Below are positions 35,271 to 44,972 of a stretch of DNA of 64,000 nucleotides, piece after piece; the stretch's first letter is position 1, and each line of letters starts with the position of its first letter. Made by a program: the position numbers and the translations under genes. This DNA comes from Oligoflexales bacterium. GTDB lineage: Bacteria; Bdellovibrionota_B; Oligoflexia; Oligoflexales; JALZUQ01. The notes under the pieces are model-generated. The model saw only the letters and a list, made by a program, of their open reading frames with translations. It searched no databases and had not been told where the DNA came from. Location: positions 1 through 64,000 of the forward strand of contig JALZUQ010000048.1 of assembly GCA_023301465.1 (NCBI GenBank), read 5' to 3'.

Positions 35271-37154
35271 TTAGTGTCCAATACTAGATTTTTTTGGATT
35301 CCTCAAAAGGCATCTGGTTTTCTTAGGCTTTGATGCGTCTAAAATAAGTTTGATAGGTCGATCATTTGTTGTCGGTTTTAATGTAAATGAGCATTTAAAC
35401 TCATGAGTTTCTTGGTTAGCATTTACAGTGCCAGATAAGATATGTTTTTTATTTAGAGGTAATGAAATCAAAGAAGTAGGTGTTTTTGCTTTTATAAATC
35501 CCTTGTTAATATCAAAACTAACTTTGTATTTTTTAGATTCAACGACTACAAATGAAATTTTTGTATTAGGTTTTTTTTGAAGTGTTATAAGATGATCAAA
35601 TGATGCAGAGCTATCTAGATTAATAGTCTTTCCAATATACCCATCTCTTTCAATCAGTATTTCTTTTGAGTTTTTTGGTATTTTTTTAGTAAAGGGTGTT
35701 TGTATATATGCTCCATCATTTATTATTTTGTTATTAATTTTGATTTTAACTCTTTGTGGCACTGAGGAGATGGTCACTGTTTTTAGTTTGGCTCCGGCAG
35801 ATTTACTTTTAAATTGATCCTCAAATTTTTGATAAATTAAATAACTAATGGCGATTATTAAAATCATAGCTGCAACGGATATAATAATACTCGGGGATTC
35901 TTTGCGTAGCTGTGCTGTTTGTCTTCTTTTCTTAAGTCTTGCACTGCTTGGCGGTACTTTAGTAGCATCAGAGTATTTTGTTGGGGAAAGTGTATTGTGC
36001 GTGGTGGTTCCTTTCGGAGCGGGAAGTTGTTTCGATATAGAGAGTTGATCTAGCTTTAATTCAGAATTAGTTTCATCTTCTGTTAAGTTGATCACTAAAC
36101 TTGGTGAAGAGTGGACTATTTTTCTATCTGATTGAGTTGATGCTGTATTGTATCCCCCAGTTACAGCTTTTAAATTATTTTGTGTTAGTAGGGACTTTAT
36201 GTTCTCTTGTGCAGTAACTTTTTTGTCAGCCAGCGTTTGTGTCATGAAACTACTAATATCGCGAGGATTATATTCTGGGTAAGTTGCATTTAAAAACTTC
36301 AATAATTCATTTTCAAGCTCACCGGCAGATTGAAATCGTTTTTTTTGGTCTTTATGAAGACCTTTCATAACAATTGCTTTAAGTTGTTCGTTAACTTCTG
36401 GGTTTAGCTCTACAAGGTCTTCGCTAATCTTCGCGTTCTGTACCATTTTAATGGTTTCAACTTCATTGATTCCATTAAAAAGTCGCTTCATTGCAAGAGC
36501 TTCCCAAAGCACTACAGACAGTGCAAAAACATCTGTGCGAGCATCAACATGTTTTCCAGATATTTGTTCCGGACTCATATATGAGTATTTACCCTTTACA
36601 ATTCCCGGTTGAGTTTCTGTGATTTTTCCGTCTGCATCTGCAATACCAAAATCTGTGACTTTTACTTCACCTTGATAAGATACCAAAATGTTTTGAGGGG
36701 AAATATCGCGATGAACAATACCAAGAGGTTGGCTCGTTATGTCGTCGATTTTAGTGTGTGCGTAGTGCAAGCCCCTTGCGGCCATAGCAACAATAGAGAT
36801 TGCCATTGGTACAGGGATTCTCATTCTAGAAACCTCAGCTGCTGCTAAGACTCCACGGAAGTCTGCACCATTAACAAATTCCATGATGATCGCATATGAT
36901 TGATCTACTTCTTCGAAATCATATACTTGAACAATGTTTGCGTGTTGAAGTTTTTTACCGACATGAGCTTCATCGCGAAACATTTCTACAAATTCTTTTT
37001 CTTTGGCGAAATGGTTTAGAATTCGTTTCGCAACAACAATTCTTTGAAAGTTATCATCGCCAACCGATTTTGCTAGAAATATTTCTGCCATACCCCCTCT
37101 TGCGATTGGTTTGGCTAAAATGTAGCGTGAGTTACTCAAGTTAAATTTGTCCAT
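35271..37154 (-). CDS. transmembrane Hanks-type Ser/Thr protein kinase with C-terminal PEGA-like domain
   Basis: 627 residues. The kinase domain (about 10-290) has the glycine loop IARGGMAEIF, K43, E62, catalytic HRDISPQN (D150), DFG (168-170) and SPEQ, so it should be active. A disordered linker is followed by one membrane helix (IIISVAAMILIIAISYLIY) and an extracytoplasmic part with a PEGA-like strand pattern (VTISSVPQRVKIKINNK...ILIERDGY). HRDISPQN loops are frequent in Myxococcota and related predators. Targets are unknown. Confidence 0.92.
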   Translation of the reverse strand: MDKFNLSNSRYILAKPIARGGMAEIFLAKSVGDDNFQRIVVAKRILNHFAKEKEFVEMFRDEAHVGKKLQHANIVQVYDFEEVDQSYAIIMEFVNGADFRGVLAAAEVSRMRIPVPMAISIVAMAARGLHYAHTKIDDITSQPLGIVHRDISPQNILVSYQGEVKVTDFGIADADGKITETQPGIVKGKYSYMSPEQISGKHVDARTDVFALSVVLWEALAMKRLFNGINEVETIKMVQNAKISEDLVELNPEVNEQLKAIVMKGLHKDQKKRFQSAGELENELLKFLNATYPEYNPRDISSFMTQTLADKKVTAQENIKSLLTQNNLKAVTGGYNTASTQSDRKIVHSSPSLVINLTEDETNSELKLDQLSISKQLPAPKGTTTHNTLSPTKYSDATKVPPSSARLKKRRQTAQLRKESPSIIISVAAMILIIAISYLIYQKFEDQFKSKSAGAKLKTVTISSVPQRVKIKINNKIINDGAYIQTPFTKKIPKNSKEILIERDGYIGKTINLDSSASFDHLITLQKKPNTKISFVVVESKKYKVSFDINKGFIKAKTPTSLISLPLNKKHILSGTVNANQETHEFKCSFTLKPTTNDRPIKLILDASKPKKTRCLLRNPKKSSIGH

Positions 37155-37252
37155 TTAAATTCAAATAACTATTCGGTTTTTTTCATTGAAGTTAAAGGGA
37201 GAAAGAAAATATAAGATGATATCTGGTTAGTACATCTCTAATGAGATTGAAG

Positions 37253-37786
37253 TTATTGGTGTTTTTTTTCAAAAGACAAAATTTCTTGTTTTACCTCTAA
37301 GGTACCGGCATATCCCCCCAAACCTCCATTTGCTGAGATGATTCTATGGCAAGGCACGATGATTGAAATGGGGTTCGCAGCGTTAGCTCCCGCAACTGCC
37401 CTTGAGTGTTTTAGAGACCTAATGCTTTTTGCTTGCTCAAGATAAGACCTTGTTTCACCATAAGGAATATTTTTTAAGTAGTTTTCGCACTCTTTTTGAA
37501 AAGGTGTTCCAACCTGATGGAGAGGGGTTTTAAATTGCTGGAGCTTTCCTAAAAAATAGGAATGGAGCTCTCTTTTTGTGTGACGGGTGACTTCATTAGA
37601 AGTGTGAGAGGTAAATAGAGAGTATTGCTCTATCTCATGGTCCCAAAGAACAGCAGTCAATGCTTCATGAGATGCTAAAATATGTAGCAAACCAATGGCT
37701 GATTTGTAGCTTTGGTATGCAGTTGTAAGACTTAAGCGTTTTAAATGGACTCGCATGTGCTTTTTGGGTGTTTTTTTAATCTCCAT
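37253..37786 (-). CDS. ogt: methylated-DNA-[protein]-cysteine S-methyltransferase
   Basis: Suicide DNA repair protein that removes methyl groups from O6-methylguanine. The active-site motif IIVPCHRII is intact, with the helix-turn-helix segment (GETRSYLEQAKSI, AVAGANAANP) before it and GGLGGYAG after. 177 residues is the Ogt size. Single gene; the kinase follows downstream on the same strand. Confidence 0.93.
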   Translation of the reverse strand: MEIKKTPKKHMRVHLKRLSLTTAYQSYKSAIGLLHILASHEALTAVLWDHEIEQYSLFTSHTSNEVTRHTKRELHSYFLGKLQQFKTPLHQVGTPFQKECENYLKNIPYGETRSYLEQAKSIRSLKHSRAVAGANAANPISIIVPCHRIISANGGLGGYAGTLEVKQEILSFEKKHQ

Positions 37787-37958
37787 ATTCTCTTTCTATC
37801 TATAAAACAATCATTGAGCAACTAAGTTGATAACTTCTCTAAAGCGTTGCTTCGCTTTTTCCTGAAATATGTTAAAAAAGTATCTGATATTATAAGCTGT
37901 ATTTAATGAAATTCACTGTTTTTATGTGAGAATTTTCCTGAGCTAAAGAAAGAAAAAC

Positions 37959-38600
37959 GTGACTCAATTTGTTTGCATTGAAGGTGGAGAAGGAGTTGGA
38001 AAATCCTCTTTGATATCTAGCTTGCATGATCATTTCTCTTCTAATGGAAAAGAAGTTGTTGTTACAAGGCAGCCTGGAGGAACAGATCTTTCGGAGAAGA
38101 TCCGTGAAGTTTTTCTAAAGGACCTCAGCCTTCATGCTTATTCAGAATTAAACTTACTATTGGCTGATAGGGCACACCACTTGATAAATGTGGTAAAACC
38201 AGCATTAGACCAAGGGAAAGTGATCATTTGTGATCGCTACCATATGTCTTCTTATGTGTACCAAGGTGCTCTCGGTGGTTTAGCTGAAAATCAGATTAAG
38301 AAGTCAATTGAAACAATGTATGAGTCATTGTCTATCTCAAATGACAAAAAATATTATCCTAATATCTATTTATTATTAGACTGCCCGGTAGAAGTGAGTG
38401 AACAAAGGCTTAAAAATCGTTCCGCTCAAGATCATGAGGTTACAAGATTTGATTCAAAAAGTCGTGAGTTCCACCAACAATTACGAGTAGCATACTTAGA
38501 AGTAAGTAAACTGATGAAGAATGTTAAAATTATAGATGCACAAAAGAGTCAACCAGAAGTCCTGCAACATGCTATAGAATCATTAGGTGAAATGTTGTGA
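37959..38600 (+). CDS. tmk: thymidylate kinase
   Basis: Phosphorylates dTMP to dTDP. It shows the P-loop EGGEGVGKSS, the DR(Y/H) motif CDRYHMSSYVYQG, RQPGGTDLSEKIR for substrate binding, and YLLLDCPVE. 213 residues. It has a GTG start with a weak purine-rich upstream region. holB overlaps its end by four bases (GTGA). The tmk-holB-ricT order is also seen in Firmicutes. Confidence 0.96.
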   Translation: MTQFVCIEGGEGVGKSSLISSLHDHFSSNGKEVVVTRQPGGTDLSEKIREVFLKDLSLHAYSELNLLLADRAHHLINVVKPALDQGKVIICDRYHMSSYVYQGALGGLAENQIKKSIETMYESLSISNDKKYYPNIYLLLDCPVEVSEQRLKNRSAQDHEVTRFDSKSREFHQQLRVAYLEVSKLMKNVKIIDAQKSQPEVLQHAIESLGEML

Positions 38601-39541
38601 GTAGCCTAGAACTGATGCAAATCCCCCATAGAAATCATTTTAGTTCCTTTGTTTTTGATTCCGTAAAAGCACTTAAGTCTCAAAACCAACATCTTATTTT
38701 ATTACACGGTGATGACAGTCAAGTTTTATTACAATGTGCAAAAGACTTTGTAATGGCTTTTGAGTGTCAAAATAATTTATGTAGGAGTTGTCCTCATTGT
38801 GGTGAAATAGAGTCTGCTAACTTTAGTGACTTGCTAGAGTATCCGCTTCCTGAAAAAGAATATAAACTAGATGAGATTAAGAAAATAATAGAGTTTGTTC
38901 ATTACACACCGTTACAGTCACACTCTGGCAAGCGTTTTGTCATTTTACCTGATGTTGATAGACTAAATATTCGGTCTGCAAACTACCTGTTAAAAACTTT
39001 TGAAGAACCGCCTGCTCATACTTTTATTATTTTGACGACGACGAGGCTTGGTGGAGTGATCCCTACGATACGATCTCGTTCAGTCAGCCTAAGGACTCCT
39101 CATTTTAATTCTGATCAGGTGTCAGATATTTTAGAGTATTTTGCTCGTGAGCATGACCTTGAAAATATGACTGAAGGTTTACAGCGATTACAAAATATTA
39201 TTCGCGATGATTTAGCTGTAGGGTTGTTTTTGATCAGGGGTAATTATGTTGGGCATTTGTTTGATTGTATTCACCTGTTCTCAGATACAAAGCTTGCTGA
39301 AGGACTAAAAAAAGTAGCTCAGATTTCAAAAGGCTTCAAAGGCTCAGTGCTAGATTTCATCAATCTGATAGAAATTGCTTATAACTATTGCTATAGAACG
39401 CTTGGAGTTGCTGATGGAAGTGGCAAATATCGCGAAATTCTAAATAATTTACGCCAAGACAGTAAATCGCAGCTGACAGCATTTAATCAGCAGCTTATAC
39501 TTGAAAGTGTCTTCTTAAACTTAAGGTTCAAGCATTATTAG
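38597..39541 (+). CDS. holB: DNA polymerase III delta' subunit
   Basis: Clamp-loader AAA+ subunit of the replicative polymerase. 314 residues, with a degenerate nucleotide loop (LLHGDDSQVLL), four zinc cysteines (CQNNLCRSCPHCG), NYLLKTFEEPPAHTFIILTT and the region PTIRSRSVSLR. In most family members that last segment reads SRC; here it is SRS. The gene starts with GTG overlapping tmk and its stop overlaps the likely ricT start. Confidence 0.9.
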   Translation: MSSLELMQIPHRNHFSSFVFDSVKALKSQNQHLILLHGDDSQVLLQCAKDFVMAFECQNNLCRSCPHCGEIESANFSDLLEYPLPEKEYKLDEIKKIIEFVHYTPLQSHSGKRFVILPDVDRLNIRSANYLLKTFEEPPAHTFIILTTTRLGGVIPTIRSRSVSLRTPHFNSDQVSDILEYFAREHDLENMTEGLQRLQNIIRDDLAVGLFLIRGNYVGHLFDCIHLFSDTKLAEGLKKVAQISKGFKGSVLDFINLIEIAYNYCYRTLGVADGSGKYREILNNLRQDSKSQLTAFNQQLILESVFLNLRFKHY

Positions 39542-40484
39542 TATTTTAATCCAAAAAAACATTGCAGGCGTCCAGTTTCGAAAAGCAGGAAAAATCTATG
39601 ACTTCGAAACTCAAAAAGATCTTTGTGTTGGCGATGATGTCATTGTAGATACTGACCGAGGGCCAACATTAGCAGTGGTCGCAGATTTGCGAATGGAATC
39701 AAGTAAAAAATATGCTGAAGGTGCTCTCAAGAGAATTATCCGTAAAGCAAACTATAAAGACTTAGCTGGAAATAAAGACTTCACTGATCATGAAGCACTT
39801 GAGATTGCTGAAAAAAAAGTTGAACAACTCAAACTTAAAATGAGAATTTTAAAGGTAGAAATGTCAATGGGAGGCAACAAAGTTGTTGTTCTTTTCTCGG
39901 CACCTGACCGTGTAGACTTTCGGGAGCTTCTCAAACAGTTGGCTTCTTCATTCAAGGCTCGTGTTGAGCTAAAACAAGTTGGCTCAAGAGATGAAGCCAA
40001 GATAGTTGGTGGAGTTGGAATTTGTGGGAGAGAATTTTGTTGCTCTACTTTCTTGAGAGAATTTGTTCCTGTTTCTATCAAAATGGCAAAAAATCAAAAC
40101 CTTGCTCTAAACCCAAGTAAAGTTTCAGGTGGTTGCGGACGTCTACTTTGTTGCCTTACATATGAAAATGATGTTTACACTGAACTCCGAAAAACTATCC
40201 CACATTCAGGAACAATGGTTACCTATGATGGTGATCTACAAGGTCGAGTCCTTAGGGGCGATCTTCTAAATCAAACGGTACTAATCGAGGATAGCCAAGG
40301 AATGACCTTGGAGTTGAGTGTTTCTGACATTAAGTTTGAAAAATCTAAACCAAGACCAAAAAAATCTGAAAAAAATCATAGAGATAAAAATAAGCCTAAA
40401 AAATCAGATCAGAAGAAATCTTCAGATGATTGGGGTAAAGATATTGATCTCAAAGAGTTAATGAAAGACCCAAAGAAGAAATAA
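39534..40484 (+). CDS. ricT: PSP1-domain protein RicT (YaaT) with probable ATT start
   Basis: PSP1 family protein; in Bacillus it forms an Fe-S complex with RicA and RicF that governs RNA maturation. Cysteines GICGREFCCS and GGCGRLLCC are the conserved ones. The ORF track starts at GTG 39675, but the frame stays open upstream and encodes the conserved PSP1 N terminus (VQFRKAGKIYDFE...GDDVIVDTDRG). No ATG, GTG, TTG or CTG occurs between the in-frame stop at 39522 and 39675. ATT at 39534 has AAGG seven bases upstream and overlaps the holB stop, so an ATT start is most likely; ATT 39537 is an alternative. A Lys-rich tail ends the protein. Confidence 0.85.
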   Translation: MISILIQKNIAGVQFRKAGKIYDFETQKDLCVGDDVIVDTDRGPTLAVVADLRMESSKKYAEGALKRIIRKANYKDLAGNKDFTDHEALEIAEKKVEQLKLKMRILKVEMSMGGNKVVVLFSAPDRVDFRELLKQLASSFKARVELKQVGSRDEAKIVGGVGICGREFCCSTFLREFVPVSIKMAKNQNLALNPSKVSGGCGRLLCCLTYENDVYTELRKTIPHSGTMVTYDGDLQGRVLRGDLLNQTVLIEDSQGMTLELSVSDIKFEKSKPRPKKSEKNHRDKNKPKKSDQKKSSDDWGKDIDLKELMKDPKKK

Positions 40485-40523
40485 TTCAACTTAAAATTTA
40501 TGATAGCACTATGATTGGAAGCC

Positions 40524-41894
40524 ATGTCTAACATCATCACGATAAATCCCTATACTGAAAGCCCGATTAGTGAGTATGAATATATTTGTGAAAGGCAATT
40601 AGAGGTCTTAAACGATGTTGCTGAAAAGTCTTATAAAGATTGGTCTCAAAGGCCTCTTTATCATAGAGTTGAGCGGATTCAGTCCATTGCGACTGCTTTA
40701 GAAAATAATATTGAGCAGCTTTCAAATCTTATTTCGACAGAAATGGGTAAGCCTCATACTCAGTCAATAGCTGAGATTAAAAAAAGCAAAGAACTGTGTG
40801 CTTACTATGTTGAATCTGCAGATGAAATGTTAAAAACTGAGTCTTGCAATATTCCCGGTGGTCGTCCTGTGAATATTCACTATTTGCCATTAGGTTGCAT
40901 ACTCGGAATCATGCCTTGGAATTACCCTGTATGGCAAGTAATGCGGTTTGTCATTCCAAACCTTCTTTTAGGGAATGTTGTGTTTGTAAAACACGCTGAT
41001 AATGTTTCTGGTGTTGCTGAATTGCTGCAAAATATTTTCTTGGAGTCAGGCTTACCTGTAGGGGTTGTCACAAATTTGCGAATCTCTCATACACTGTGTG
41101 CAAGTCTTATCAAAGATGAGCGAGTAAAAGGTGTTAGTTTAACAGGAAGCACCAATGCAGGAAAGTCTGTTGCAGAAGTCTGTGGTGCAAATATGAAAAA
41201 ATCTCTATTTGAGCTGGGTGGGTCAGACCCTTATCTTGTTCTTGAAGATGCAGATATAGAATTAGCAGCAAGAACCTGTGCGTTGAGCCGTGTGAATAAT
41301 AGTGGTCAAAGCTGTATTTCGGCAAAAAGGTTTATCATTCATCAAGGTATCTATGATGATTTTATGGATGCAGTCTCAAAAATAATGAGTGCATTTGTAT
41401 TAGGAGACCCCTTTGGCTCTGCTACTCAAGTTGGTCCACTTGCAAGGCAAGACTTACAACAAAAATTGATATCTCAAGTAGAGCGTAGCATTGCTATGGG
41501 TGCAAAGGCGGTTTTTGATATTCATGCATCACATCAAAAAGGCTATTTTGTACAACCAAACTTATTAGAAAACATTCCTGTAGCAGCTCCTGCTTACAAA
41601 GAAGAGCTTTTTGGTCCAGTTGCGAGTGTTTACAAAGTTAAAAACGAACAACAAGCCATACAAATTGCAAATCAAACAGGGTTTGGACTAGGAGCGGCAG
41701 TGTTTAGTAAAGATGTTGAACGTGCAAACCACATTGCAACGCATCATATAGAAAGTGGAATGGTTGCTATTAACGATTTTGTTAGATCTAACCCACGGGT
41801 TCCTTTTGGTGGAATAGGCCTAAGTGGGTATGGTAGAGAAATGCGAGTTGAAGGAGTTCGCGAATTCGCAAACCAAAAAGCTATTTTTATATAG
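40524..41894 (+). CDS. aldehyde dehydrogenase, succinate-semialdehyde dehydrogenase-like (Sad/YneI type)
   Basis: 456-residue NAD(P)-dependent aldehyde dehydrogenase. The motifs are PWNYPVWQ, SLTGSTNAG, the general base in FELGGSDPY, the catalytic Cys in NNSGQSCISAKR, and KEELFGPVA. The short length and sequence style resemble E. coli Sad. ATG 40524 follows GGAAG; the TTG at 40515 is less likely. Its stop codon abuts the convergent ribE stop with no gap. Confidence 0.88.
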   Translation: MSNIITINPYTESPISEYEYICERQLEVLNDVAEKSYKDWSQRPLYHRVERIQSIATALENNIEQLSNLISTEMGKPHTQSIAEIKKSKELCAYYVESADEMLKTESCNIPGGRPVNIHYLPLGCILGIMPWNYPVWQVMRFVIPNLLLGNVVFVKHADNVSGVAELLQNIFLESGLPVGVVTNLRISHTLCASLIKDERVKGVSLTGSTNAGKSVAEVCGANMKKSLFELGGSDPYLVLEDADIELAARTCALSRVNNSGQSCISAKRFIIHQGIYDDFMDAVSKIMSAFVLGDPFGSATQVGPLARQDLQQKLISQVERSIAMGAKAVFDIHASHQKGYFVQPNLLENIPVAAPAYKEELFGPVASVYKVKNEQQAIQIANQTGFGLGAAVFSKDVERANHIATHHIESGMVAINDFVRSNPRVPFGGIGLSGYGREMRVEGVREFANQKAIFI

Positions 41895-42500
41895 TTATTT
41901 TTTTAAAGCTTGTGCTCTATGAACATATTTTCCAATGAGATCAAACTCAATATTCACATGGTCTCCTAACTGAAGCTCAGGAATATTTGTTCTTTTAATG
42001 GTCTCAGGAATAATAGAACACTCAATTTTCGTTTTATTTTCTTCGTCCTTAAGGCTTGCAATAGTAAGGCTAATACCATTAATGCAAATACTACCTTTAT
42101 CAATAACAAGGTGTGAAAATTCATCCGAGATGCTGATTCCTAGTCGGTACTCACCGTGTCTTCTCTCTGCAAGATGAACTTCAGCCGTGCAGTCCACATG
42201 CCCACTTACAATATGGCCAGAAAGCATTTCTGCTGCTGTTATTGCTGGTTCAATATTAATAAAAGAGCCGATTTTCAATTCATTAAAATTTGTGACTCGA
42301 ATGGTTTGAGAGAGTACTTCAAATGAAAATTGATTTTTATTTCCAGACGTAATGGTAAGACAACAACCATTTATAGCGATTGACTCACCTGTTCCAAACT
42401 CTGAGTTTAAATCGTGCTCAACTTGAATTTGAGTTATTCCAGACTCTAATTCTTGGACAGAAGTAATTTTGCCTTTGGCTTGAATAATACCTGTAAACAC
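41895..42500 (-). CDS. ribE: riboflavin synthase, alpha subunit type
   Basis: Trimeric enzyme that dismutates two lumazines to riboflavin. It begins MFTGIIQAKG, has two internally repeated lumazine-binding domains (INGCCLTI and INGISLTI; SGHIVSGHVD). 201 residues. It lies 37 bases after nrdR at the end of the acpP-rpiB-glyA-nrdR string. The ribD gene that often sits between nrdR and ribE is absent here. Confidence 0.96.
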   Translation of the reverse strand: MFTGIIQAKGKITSVQELESGITQIQVEHDLNSEFGTGESIAINGCCLTITSGNKNQFSFEVLSQTIRVTNFNELKIGSFINIEPAITAAEMLSGHIVSGHVDCTAEVHLAERRHGEYRLGISISDEFSHLVIDKGSICINGISLTIASLKDEENKTKIECSIIPETIKRTNIPELQLGDHVNIEFDLIGKYVHRAQALKK

Positions 42501-42536
42501 TGATGGTTTTCTCTCACTATGATTTTAGGGGAATAC

Positions 42537-42989
42537 TTAGTTGTCTCTTAGGGCTCTTAGTTCTGAAATAAATTCATCAGGCGTTTTGAAATCTTTATAA
42601 ACAGATGCAAACCGAACATAAGCAACATGATCAAGGTTTCTCATACGTGATATGAGCATATCACCTAGTGCTTTTGATTTGATGGATTTTTTACCTTTAG
42701 AATATAGTTCTCGCTCAATATCATGAACTAAATCTTCAATTTGGTCAGGTTTCACCGGGCGTTTTTGACAGGCAATGGACACAGACTTCAAAAGTTTCTC
42801 ACTTCGAAAGTCTTCAAACCTTCCGTCGTTTTTTTCTACCCTGATCTGAAACCTGTCTTCTCGTTCATAAGTAGTAAAACGGTAGTCACATTTAAGGCAC
42901 TCTCTGCGTCTACGCACAGAAGCACCTTCTTGAATCAACCGGCTTTCAAGTACTTTAGTTTCAGAGCTTTGACATTCAGGGCAACGCAT
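42537..42989 (-). CDS. nrdR: transcriptional repressor NrdR
   Basis: Zinc-ribbon plus ATP-cone repressor of ribonucleotide reductase genes. It starts [17 protein letters not shown], has CLKCDYRFTTYE as the second half of the ribbon, and the ATP-cone KNDGRFEDFRSEKLLKS. 150 residues from ATG 42989. The start codon overlaps the glyA stop (TAATG), so translation is coupled; the track GTG nine bases upstream is less likely. Confidence 0.96.
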   Translation of the reverse strand: MRCPECQSSETKVLESRLIQEGASVRRRRECLKCDYRFTTYEREDRFQIRVEKNDGRFEDFRSEKLLKSVSIACQKRPVKPDQIEDLVHDIERELYSKGKKSIKSKALGDMLISRMRNLDHVAYVRFASVYKDFKTPDEFISELRALRDN

Positions 42990-44257
42990 TACTTCCACAT
43001 ATCATAAAGTGGGAATGCTTCACACAGGGTTTTTACTTTAGCTGAAAGTCCCTTTAATTGCTCATCATCTTCTTCTTGAAGCGATTTCAGAGTATCTGCA
43101 ATGATTTCACCTATTTCATTCATTTGAGCAGGTAATAACCCTCTTGTCGTCAAAGCTGGGGTCCCAAGTCTCATGCCGCTTGTGACAAAAGGTGAACGTT
43201 TTTCACCGGGTACGGTATTCTTATTTGCGGTAATGCCAATATCCCCCAATGCTTTCTCAAATGCTTTGCCCGTTACAATTGTCTCGGATAAGTCCATCAA
43301 TAAAAGGTGATTGTCGGTTCCGCCAGAGACTAATTTGACCCCTCTACTGACAAGTTTTTCTGCGAGTGTTTTGGCATTGGCAACAACGGTCTGTTGATAC
43401 TTTTTGAAGTCATTGTTTAGTGCCTCTTCAAAGCAAATCGCTTTTGCAGCAATCACATGTTCTAGTGGTCCACCTTGTGTGCCGGGAAAAACGGCTTTAT
43501 TAAAGTTGAGGTCTTTATTATTCCAAAGAATAATACCACCGCGTGGTCCTCGTAGAGTTTTGTGAGTTGTTGAAGTGACAACATCAGCATAAACCAGTGG
43601 ATCCGAGTGTTCTCCAGCTGCCACTAAACCAGCAATGTGTGCCATATCAACCATTAAGTATGCACCAACACTATCAGCTATTTCTCTGAATGCTTTAAAG
43701 TCAATTTGTCTTGGGTATGCAGAAGCTCCAGCGATGATTAGTTTTGGTTTTTCTGTCTTTGCTATTTCACTAATCTTTGAATAATCAAGAACTCCAGTTT
43801 TTTCGTCAACACCGTAAAAACTTGGTTGATAAATAGAGCCAGAAAAATTTACGGAAGATCCATGAGTTAAATGACCGCCATGGGTTAAGTCCATCCCTAA
43901 GATTTTATCGCCGGGTTTTATCAAAGCTAGAAATGCAGCTGCATTCGCTTGTGCTCCAGAGTGTGGTTGAACATTTGCGTATTCACACTTAAATAGTTTT
44001 TTAAGGCGATCAATTGCAAGTTGCTCAAGATCATCAACAACATGACACCCGCCATAATAACGCTTTTTAGGTAATCCTTCGGCATATTTATTTGTAAACA
44101 CAGAAGCCATTGCAGCCATGATCGCCGGAGATGTAAAGTTTTCAGATGCTATCATTTCTAATTCATGACGCTGTCTGTCTAGTTCTGCTTCAATAAGATT
44201 AAACACAGCAGGATCTTTGGTTTGAACATCTTGCCAAGGTTTGGTGGTCGGATTCAT
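42989..44257 (-). CDS. glyA: serine hydroxymethyltransferase
   Basis: PLP enzyme converting serine and THF to glycine and methylene-THF, feeding folD and purine synthesis. Conserved segments include [45 protein letters not shown] and the PLP Lys in [14 protein letters not shown]. 422 residues. It sits between rpiB and nrdR. Confidence 0.97.
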   Translation of the reverse strand: MNPTTKPWQDVQTKDPAVFNLIEAELDRQRHELEMIASENFTSPAIMAAMASVFTNKYAEGLPKKRYYGGCHVVDDLEQLAIDRLKKLFKCEYANVQPHSGAQANAAAFLALIKPGDKILGMDLTHGGHLTHGSSVNFSGSIYQPSFYGVDEKTGVLDYSKISEIAKTEKPKLIIAGASAYPRQIDFKAFREIADSVGAYLMVDMAHIAGLVAAGEHSDPLVYADVVTSTTHKTLRGPRGGIILWNNKDLNFNKAVFPGTQGGPLEHVIAAKAICFEEALNNDFKKYQQTVVANAKTLAEKLVSRGVKLVSGGTDNHLLLMDLSETIVTGKAFEKALGDIGITANKNTVPGEKRSPFVTSGMRLGTPALTTRGLLPAQMNEIGEIIADTLKSLQEEDDEQLKGLSAKVKTLCEAFPLYDMWK

Positions 44258-44274
44258 CTGGCCCCCTTATTTAA

Positions 44275-44727
44275 TTATGATTCGTGTTGATGTATTTTGT
44301 TGATGCGTTGTTGGTGGCGTTCACCTTCAAAAGGTGTTTCAAGCCATAATTTTGTAAAATCACATGCACGGTGAAAGTTTAGTGTGCGTGACCCCAAACA
44401 AATGATGTTTGCATTGTTGTGTGCTGCAGACATTTTTGCAGTAAATTCATCATGAATTAAAGCTGCACGTACACCTTTAAATTTATTTGCAGTGATACAC
44501 ATACCCAAGCCTGTTCCACATATTAATATGCCTTTTTGAACGGCTTTTTTTGAGATAGCATCAGCAACATGGCTAGCATAATCAGGATAATCTACAGATT
44601 GAGAAACATCGAAGCCAATTCCGTAATCAGTTACTTCATGGCCAAGCATTTTTACAAAATCTATCACATGCCGACGAAGTTCTTTGCCGGCGTGATCAGA
44701 TGCGATACCTAAATGAATAGGGTTCAT
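44275..44727 (-). CDS. rpiB: ribose-5-phosphate isomerase B
   Basis: Interconverts ribose-5-phosphate and ribulose-5-phosphate, supplying PRPP for purines. It shows GIASDHAGKELR, YPDYA, and the catalytic Cys loop GILICGTGLGMCITANK. 150 residues. Its ATG overlaps the acpP stop by one base (TAATG). Confidence 0.95.
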   Translation of the reverse strand: MNPIHLGIASDHAGKELRRHVIDFVKMLGHEVTDYGIGFDVSQSVDYPDYASHVADAISKKAVQKGILICGTGLGMCITANKFKGVRAALIHDEFTAKMSAAHNNANIICLGSRTLNFHRACDFTKLWLETPFEGERHQQRINKIHQHES

Positions 44728-44972
44728 TATTTCGCTGCTGCTTTTTTTACGAAGTTAATAACATCGTCAACAGTTCTTAGGTTTTCTGTTTCGTCTTCTG
44801 GGACATTGATGCTGAACTCTTCTTCCATTTCCATGACAAGTTCTACAATATCAAGTGAGTCAGCTCCGAGGTCGTCTTGAAACTTAGCAGTTCCGACTAC
44901 AGATGCTTCATCAACACCAAGGTTCTTTACAACAATCGCTTTCACTTTATCTTCAATTGAAACTGCACTCAT
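44727..44972 (-). CDS. acpP: acyl carrier protein
   Basis: 81-residue acidic four-helix carrier with the phosphopantetheine Ser in DLGADSLDIVELVM. It serves fatty acid and lipid A synthesis. In many genomes fabF follows acpP; here rpiB follows directly with a one-base overlap. Confidence 0.97.
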   Translation of the reverse strand: MSAVSIEDKVKAIVVKNLGVDEASVVGTAKFQDDLGADSLDIVELVMEMEEEFSINVPEDETENLRTVDDVINFVKKAAAK

